Source: Tipula vernalis (taxonomy: Eukaryota; Arthropoda; Insecta; Diptera; Tipulidae). From it: 64,000 nt of DNA. Position numbers and translations under genes: made by a program. The notes under the pieces were generated by a model. That model saw only the letters and a list, made by a program, of their open reading frames with translations. It was not told the origin of the DNA and did no database searches. This document shows, one piece after another, positions 58,690-64,000 of this stretch. Each line of letters opens with the position of its first letter. The stretch's first letter is position 1. The stretch lies in NCBI GenBank assembly GCA_958295665.1, contig OY282560.1:264354641-264418640 (forward strand), given 5' to 3'.

Positions 58690-60845
58690 CGTAGTAGGTA
58701 ATTAAAAAATCCTAATCTGTACGAATCGTTCGTTTAGTAAAAGTTCTACAAAATTTTATTTTTGAAATCGCATTCAACTCTCAAGGGGCAATATCTTCCA
58801 ATGCCAACAATGATGATAAAGGTTTGGCTAGCACATGGAATAGGATCCTTAATTACCTAATTAAAAAACCCTAATTTATACGAATCGTTCGTTTAGTAAA
58901 AGTTCTACAAAATTATATTTTTGAAATCGCATTCAACTCTTAAGGGCCAATATTGGCCATTGCCAACAATGATGACAAAGGTTTGGCTAGCACATGGAAC
59001 GGGCCCTTCAATTACCCAGTCAAAATCCCTAATCCATACGAATCGTTCGTTTAATAAAACTTCTACAAAATTACATTTTTGAAATCTCACTCAACTCTTA
59101 AGGGCCAATATCGCCCATTGCCAACAATGAAGACAAAGGTTTGGCTAGCACATGGAATAGGACCCTTAATTACCTAATCAAAAAATCCTAATCCATACGA
59201 ATCGTTCGTTTAGTAAAAGTTCTACAAAATTATATTTTGAAAATCGCACTCAACTCTTAAGGGCAATATCGGCCATTGCCAACAATGATGACAAAGGTTT
59301 GGCTAGCACATGGAATAGGACCCTTAATTACCTAACGAAATGAATCGTTCGTTTAGTAAAAGTTATACAAAATTATATTTTTGAAATCGCACTCAATTCT
59401 CAAGGGCTAATACCGGCCATTGCCAACAATGATGACAAAGGTTTTGCACTGGAATAGGCCCTTTAATTACCACAAGTCAAAGCACTTGGAACGGGCCCTT
59501 TAATTACCTAGTCAAAAACCCTAATCCATACGAATCGTTCGTTTAGTAAAAGTTCTACAAAATTTTATTTTGGAAATCGCACTCAACCCTTAAGGGCCAA
59601 TATCGGCCATTGCCAACAATGATGACAAAGGTTTGGCTAGCACTTGGAATAGGACCCTTAATTATCTAATTAAAAAACCCTAATTTATACGAATCGTTCG
59701 TTTAGTAAAAGTTCTACAAAATTATCTTTTTGAAATCGCACTCAACCCTTAAGGGCCAATATCGGCAATTGCCAACAATGATGACAAAGATTTGGCTAGC
59801 ACTTAGAATAGGACCCTTAATTACCTAATTAAAAAACCCTAACTTATACGAATCGTTCGTTTAGTAAAAGTTCTACAAAATTATATTTATGAAATTGCAC
59901 TCAACTCTTAAGGGCCAATATCGGCCATTGCCAACAATGAAGACAAAGGTTTGGCTAGCACATGGAATAGGCCCTTTAATTACCTAGTCAAAAACTCTAA
60001 TCCATACGAATCGTCGGTTAGTAAAAGTTCTACAAAATTATATTTTTTAAATCGAATTCAACACTCAAGGGCTAATATCGGCCATTGCCAACAATAATGA
60101 CAAAGGTTTGGCTAGCACATGGAATAGGACCCTTAATTACCTAATTAAAAAATCCTAATCCATACGAATCGTTCGTTTAGTAAAAGTTCTACAAAATTAC
60201 ATTTTTGAAATAGCACTCAACCCTCAAGGGCCAATATCGGCAATTGCCAACAATGTAGACAAAGGTTTGGCTAGCACATGGAATAGGCCCTTTAATTACC
60301 TAGTCAAAAACCCTAATCTATACGAATCGTTCGTTTAGTAAAAGTTCTACAAAATTATATTTTTGAAATCGCATTCAACTCTTAAGGGCCAATATCGGCC
60401 ATTGCCAACAATGATGACAAAGGTTTGGCTAGCACATGGAACGGGCCCTTCAATTACCTAGTCAAAAACCCTAATCCATATGAATCGTTCGTTTAGTAAA
60501 AGTTCTACAAAATTTTATTTTTGAAACCGCACTCAACCCTTAAGGGCCAATATCGGCCATTGCCAACAATGATGACAAAGGTTTGGCTAGCACTTGGAAT
60601 AGGACCCTTAATTACCTAACGAAATGAATCGTTCGTTTAGTAAAAGTTCTACAAAATTATATTTTTGAAATCGCACTCAACTCTTAAGGGCCAATATCGC
60701 CCATTGCCAACAATGATGACAAAGGTGTGGCTAGCACATGGAATAGGACCCTTAATTACCTAAATAAAAAATCCTAATCCATACGAATCGTTCGTTTAGT
60801 AAAAGTTCTTAGTACATGGAATAGGACCCTTAATTACCTAATTAC
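58690..60845 (+). repeat. Satellite array, about 14 copies of a roughly 158-bp unit
   Basis: The unit contains CGAATCGTTCGTTTAGTAAA, AGTTCTACAAAATTATATTT, CTTAAGGGCCAATATCGGCC, ATTGCCAACAATGATGACAA, AGGTTTGGCTAGCACATGGA and ATAGGACCCTTAATTACCTA. The CGAATCGTTCG block occurs near 58723, 58882, 59039, 59198, 59345, 59538, 59691, 59848, 60007, 60168, 60325, 60482, 60630 and 60787. Two copies share a short deletion (CCTAACGAAATGAATCG), which suggests a higher-order pattern, and one contains a partial duplication (about 59460-59515). Confidence 0.92.
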
Positions 60846-61251
60846 AATGCTGGGCAAATTACATTACACTGAGTAATTAAAATACTTTTCCGAGTTACAG
60901 CAAACTCAATAATTAAAATACAAATTACAATTACTTTACATTTGTAAATTGATAAATTTGATTTGACAAAATTCTTTTAGTGAAAAAACGTATCATTAGA
61001 AAAAGATTATTATGATAAGTTTTATGCTGATGACTCTGGAACCAAATTTTAATAAGCCTTGTAAAAATTTAAATAAGAAATTTCAAAAACTGGGGTAGTT
61101 AAAATACAAATTACAATTATTTAGAATTTAAGTAATTAAAATACAAGATACTTTTACTTGGAGAATGAGTAATTAAAATACAAATTACAAATTGTAATTT
61201 GTATTTTAATTGCGTAATTCAAATACATGTAATTCGTTACTGCCCAGCCTT
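60846..61251. mobile_element. Inverted-repeat element, GCTGGGCA ends
   Basis: The left tip AATGCTGGGCAAATTACATT and the right tip, reverse complement AAGGCTGGGCAGTAACGAAT, have arms rich in AATTACAAATTGTAATTTG. It abuts the last satellite unit. A decayed relative is at 35040-35200. Confidence 0.72.
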
Positions 61252-61499
61252 GGTAGTAGAACTACTAACGATTTTATGTTCTAAACCGTTCTGTTTTGAA
61301 AAAAAATTTAATTGTTAATGGAAAAAACTTTCTGATTTTTTTGTTGGTTGCATCCGTTGTTGAAGCAACAATGAACGACAACAGGAAAATCGTCTCATCA
61401 AATTTAACATAGCCTGAAAAGTAGAAAAAAAACACACAAAGAATCAATTAATTAAATGAAATTTCAATGTTGCACTTATCTGATATTATTTGTCCATCA

Positions 61500-62030
61500 G
61501 ACACCTTTTTTTGTATATATTTATAGTAAATCTTTTACCAACGGCACAAAAAAGCTTGTGTCCCAACATCCGTCATTATTGAAAAATTCAAATTTCTTTC
61601 CTTAATCGATTTGATAACGTATGTAATATTTGAGGACACAAAACATTTAATACAATGGCTTCGGCTTTAGTTCGACCACACGAGATTTTAAATGAATTAG
61701 TATCATTTGGCAGTATTTTTGACAATAGCTTAAGCAAACAGTCTAACGAATTATATGGCTGGTTGTGTTTTTGAAGCTTTTATTTTGTGTCCTTTTTAAG
61801 CATGAATTTTTCAATTAAAAATGAAGTGTTTGATGCCCTCACTTTAATTTTATGTGCCTAGCTTTGCTCATGTTGCCTAGTTGCCGTTTCACCGTTAATA
61901 CTTCTACAAAACGTGTTTTAACCAATTCTACATTTTACGTCGGATTCATTTTCTTGTTGTAGCCATTCAAATTCTTTCAGCCAGTTAGGATTAAAATGGC
62001 ATTTTCGCTTTTTATTTTGGGTTTCCATTT
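61500..62030 (-). pseudogene. hAT transposase, N-terminal part, degenerate
   Basis: The minus strand from about 62010 reads KCHFNPNWLKEFEWLQQENE, then SDVKC, the start of ZBED/BED-like hAT transposases. It then breaks into several frames (RFVEVLTVKRQLGNMSKA and others). It pairs in strand and family with the C-terminal part at 57577-58680. I infer one element now split by the satellite array and an inverted-repeat element. Confidence 0.65.
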
Positions 62031-62369
62031 CCACCTAAAAATGTTAATATTAAATTAGATACCTTAGAAAATATAGGTCGCAAATAAAATAAAATGAAAC
62101 GCGAATTGCCAACGCAGTTAATGAAACTAAAATTTATTACATAAGTGACCGGAAGTCCTGTTTGAATTTTATTATTTTTATGTTTTGGTTGTGAAGCACT
62201 GAGTAAAACAAACAATTTATGGAACATGTTTTGTTGTTGTTGTTTTTTAAGATTCAGAGTGTCAAATAATTAAAAACTCCATGCAGTTGGTGTTGTGCTT
62301 GTTGCTATAACAACAACAAGAAGATTATTTACATAAATGTTTTAAATGATTTTTAATATGTTTCGAAGG

Positions 62370-62547
62370 TTGTAAGAGAATTCAATCCAGTTTCGAACTG
62401 ATGAGCTTATTATTATGAAAAAATCAATCTTCTCATCAGGCCGCGGCGACTGGACTGATTATACCACAATTTACATTCTATATATACAGAATGTGCTGTG
62501 CTTTAAGTACTAGCGAATCGTACTAATACAGATGAATTCTCTTACAA
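62370..62547. mobile_element. Small inverted-repeat element, TTGTAAGAGAATTCA ends
   Basis: TTGTAAGAGAATTCA at the left is matched by TGAATTCTCTTACAA at the right. Length 178 bp; non-coding. Confidence 0.65.
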
Positions 62548-62906
62548 TTTTTCTTCTTCATGATATTCACACTGCTCTGTGTGTAAGCTAATTTTTACTT
62601 TTTTATTAATTTTTTTGTTGAATGTTAATTAATTCATGTAATTTCTAATATGCTACCGGTGGTTAGACCATTTTAATTGTGTTTCGATTAACACGATATG
62701 TATATTAGTATTTACGAACAGTAATTCAACGAAACTGACTAATAGACATAATTCTATTTATTTAATTAAATGATTTTTAATATGCATAATAAAGTAGTTA
62801 ATCTGGTGTGTCCACCTCGATTTTAGCTGAACTCTTTTTTTTTGCGTAGAGTACTTAAATGAGTTTAGCTAAATCTGATTTATTAAATCGCTTTCTGTCT
62901 CTAGGG

Positions 62907-63107
62907 CAGTGATTCTCAACCGCTGTGCCGCGGCAGTGCGCCGCGAAATTCTAAAAGTGTGCTGCCAAATTTTAGATATATAATTATGTTAATATTATTA
63001 CACAATATGATTTAAAAAGAAAAATCCTTTTAACGGGAATAGATATTCAAATCCATAAAATTTTTTTTAAATAAAAGTGTGCCGCAACGTTGAGAATCGA
63101 ATCACTG
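62907..63107. mobile_element. hAT MITE with perfect 8-bp target duplication
   Basis: It starts CAGTGATTCTCAACCGCTGT and ends GTTGAGAATCGAATCACTG. The flanks are CTCTAGGG at 62899-62906 and CTCTAGGG again at 63108-63115. An 8-bp duplication and CAGTG...TTCTCAACC tips identify a non-autonomous hAT. The TIR interior contains the GTGCCGCG motif twice near the left end. Confidence 0.9.
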
Positions 63108-63509
63108 CTCTAGGGCATAAACTTCTCGTCACAACAAAAGTTTTTGTTATTGTTATGACCTAGACAAGGAAAACAATTTATTTGAAAAATGTCCTTGACC
63201 AAGACTACTTAATTTATTATTTTTACATGTTATGTAAAGTAATACATATTATGTAAAGTTCATTTCGTTATAATTTTGATAATATAATTGACTGGATTTT
63301 TGATGTTCAAATTTAGCAAGTTTCTTAATCAATTTTTTCTTCTTTTTTTTGCTCATATTCGAAAGTAGCCGCATTATCAAATTCGCGTTTATTCTCGAAA
63401 CTATGTTTAACTAAAGCTGATCTAAAGCAAAGATATTCCCATATTAAAGATGATTGAAAAAAATCACTGGAAAATCACTTTGTCACGTGTTTTCATGTTT
63501 TGTTGGTTG

Positions 63510-63960
63510 ATTGATTTTGATCTCCCGGTTTAGGATCCTCCCGAACCCTTGACGCCGGCCCACCGTACACCCGTTTTACATCAACTTAGAAGGATTGGAC
63601 AGGATATGATTGAGATTAATCCGGTTACAGCCACTTTGGCGGTCAATAGTAGTAGATTAGCTCATGCTTAGCACATCAAAATTTTTTTAGTATAACATTT
63701 TGTTATTGATACGTGCTTTTCAATCTTTGGTATCCTAAAGTAAGTCACTAAATTAATTAGGAACTAATTAGTAAAGTCAATTTAAAAAACTTGCAGAATG
63801 TACTTCTAAAAACAAATGTTAAACAATTTCTTCTACTTCTGTACAGCTTAATAAAATGACTGTAAACTTAGATCTGTAGAATCTGGATCTACCAGCCATG
63901 ATCATTATATGCTACCCATCACCTTACTTCCTCAGTGTGTTTTTAATCGATTACTTCATA
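63510..63960. repeat. Dispersed repeat copy related to 38998-39400
   Basis: Shares CCCGGTTTAGGATCCTCCCG, ACATCAACTTAGAAGGATTG, GCCACTTTGGCGGTCAATAG and TAGATCTGTA-like stretches with the earlier copy. It keeps CCACCGTACACCCGTTTTAC, which links it to the family at 14033-14700. Confidence 0.75.
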
Positions 63961-64000
63961 AACCGCATTCTAAATTTACCATATTTAAGTCTATGAAACA

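Noticed and set aside
58690..60845. Array resembling a CRISPR by regular spacing
   Set aside because: Whole 158-bp units repeat, with no short repeat and unique spacer structure, and the DNA is eukaryotic; it is a satellite.

Overview
The window is AT-rich eukaryotic DNA. Protein-coding sequence occurs only as short islands behind good polypyrimidine/AG splice acceptors, set among many transposon remnants: tRNA-derived SINE, Tc1/mariner, hAT, Penelope-like, non-LTR and numerous inverted-repeat elements. This fits an insect genome. A fly is possible because of the (CAA)n/(GTT)n and ACATACATATGTA-type simple sequence, but the order cannot be fixed from the sequence.

The real genic content is a plus-strand series of alternative 3' terminal exons of one serpin-family gene. 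I find 15 intact exons, two frame-damaged ones and a pair of weaker candidates, spread over about 54 kb (974 to 55078, or 55396 with the weaker pair). The intact ones share one plan. Each starts behind a splice acceptor with two nucleotides completing a split codon (phase 1 intron). A hypervariable stretch follows that corresponds to the serpin reactive-centre loop (RCL), then the conserved C-terminal core (F-x-A-D-H-P-F-x-[FY]-x-L ... [FL]-x-G-[RH]) and a private stop codon. Nearly all have a private AATAAA signal. No constant serpin body exon (helices A-F, shutter, hinge) was recognised in the window, so the common 5' exons probably lie upstream. The arrangement resembles the alternative C-terminal exons known for Manduca sexta serpin-1 and Drosophila Spn42Da, in which one scaffold is spliced to different RCLs to give inhibitors of different specificity.

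The array grew by layered duplication. Block A (1 to about 5825; exons A1-A4) is duplicated as block B (8644 to about 14003; exons B1-B4). The distal part of B (10593-16069) was then tandemly duplicated as block C (16321-21801; exon C4). Singleton exons D, E, F and G follow at 29.9, 34.3, 35.4 and 37.3 kb, with a decayed one at 40.25 kb. A further duplicated pair (46381-48577 and 51162-55589) carries exons J and J2 and the weak candidates K and K2. Between young duplicates, changes concentrate in the RCL, including the putative P1 residue, while the C-terminal core and flanks stay nearly constant. This is the pattern expected of diversifying selection on inhibitor specificity.

The rest is intronic or intergenic sequence made of mobile elements. 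They include a Tc1/mariner-superfamily element with both TIRs and a TA target duplication (25304-26607), two degenerate mariners, a hAT remnant interrupted by an approximately 158-bp satellite array (58690-60845), a hAT MITE with a perfect 8-bp target duplication, two Penelope-like fragments, a non-LTR reverse-transcriptase fragment, about a dozen inverted-repeat elements, and one very long inverted repeat (53232-53949). No rRNA, functional tRNA, CRISPR array or unrelated complete gene was found. All calls come from reading the sequence; no search, alignment program or expression data were available.
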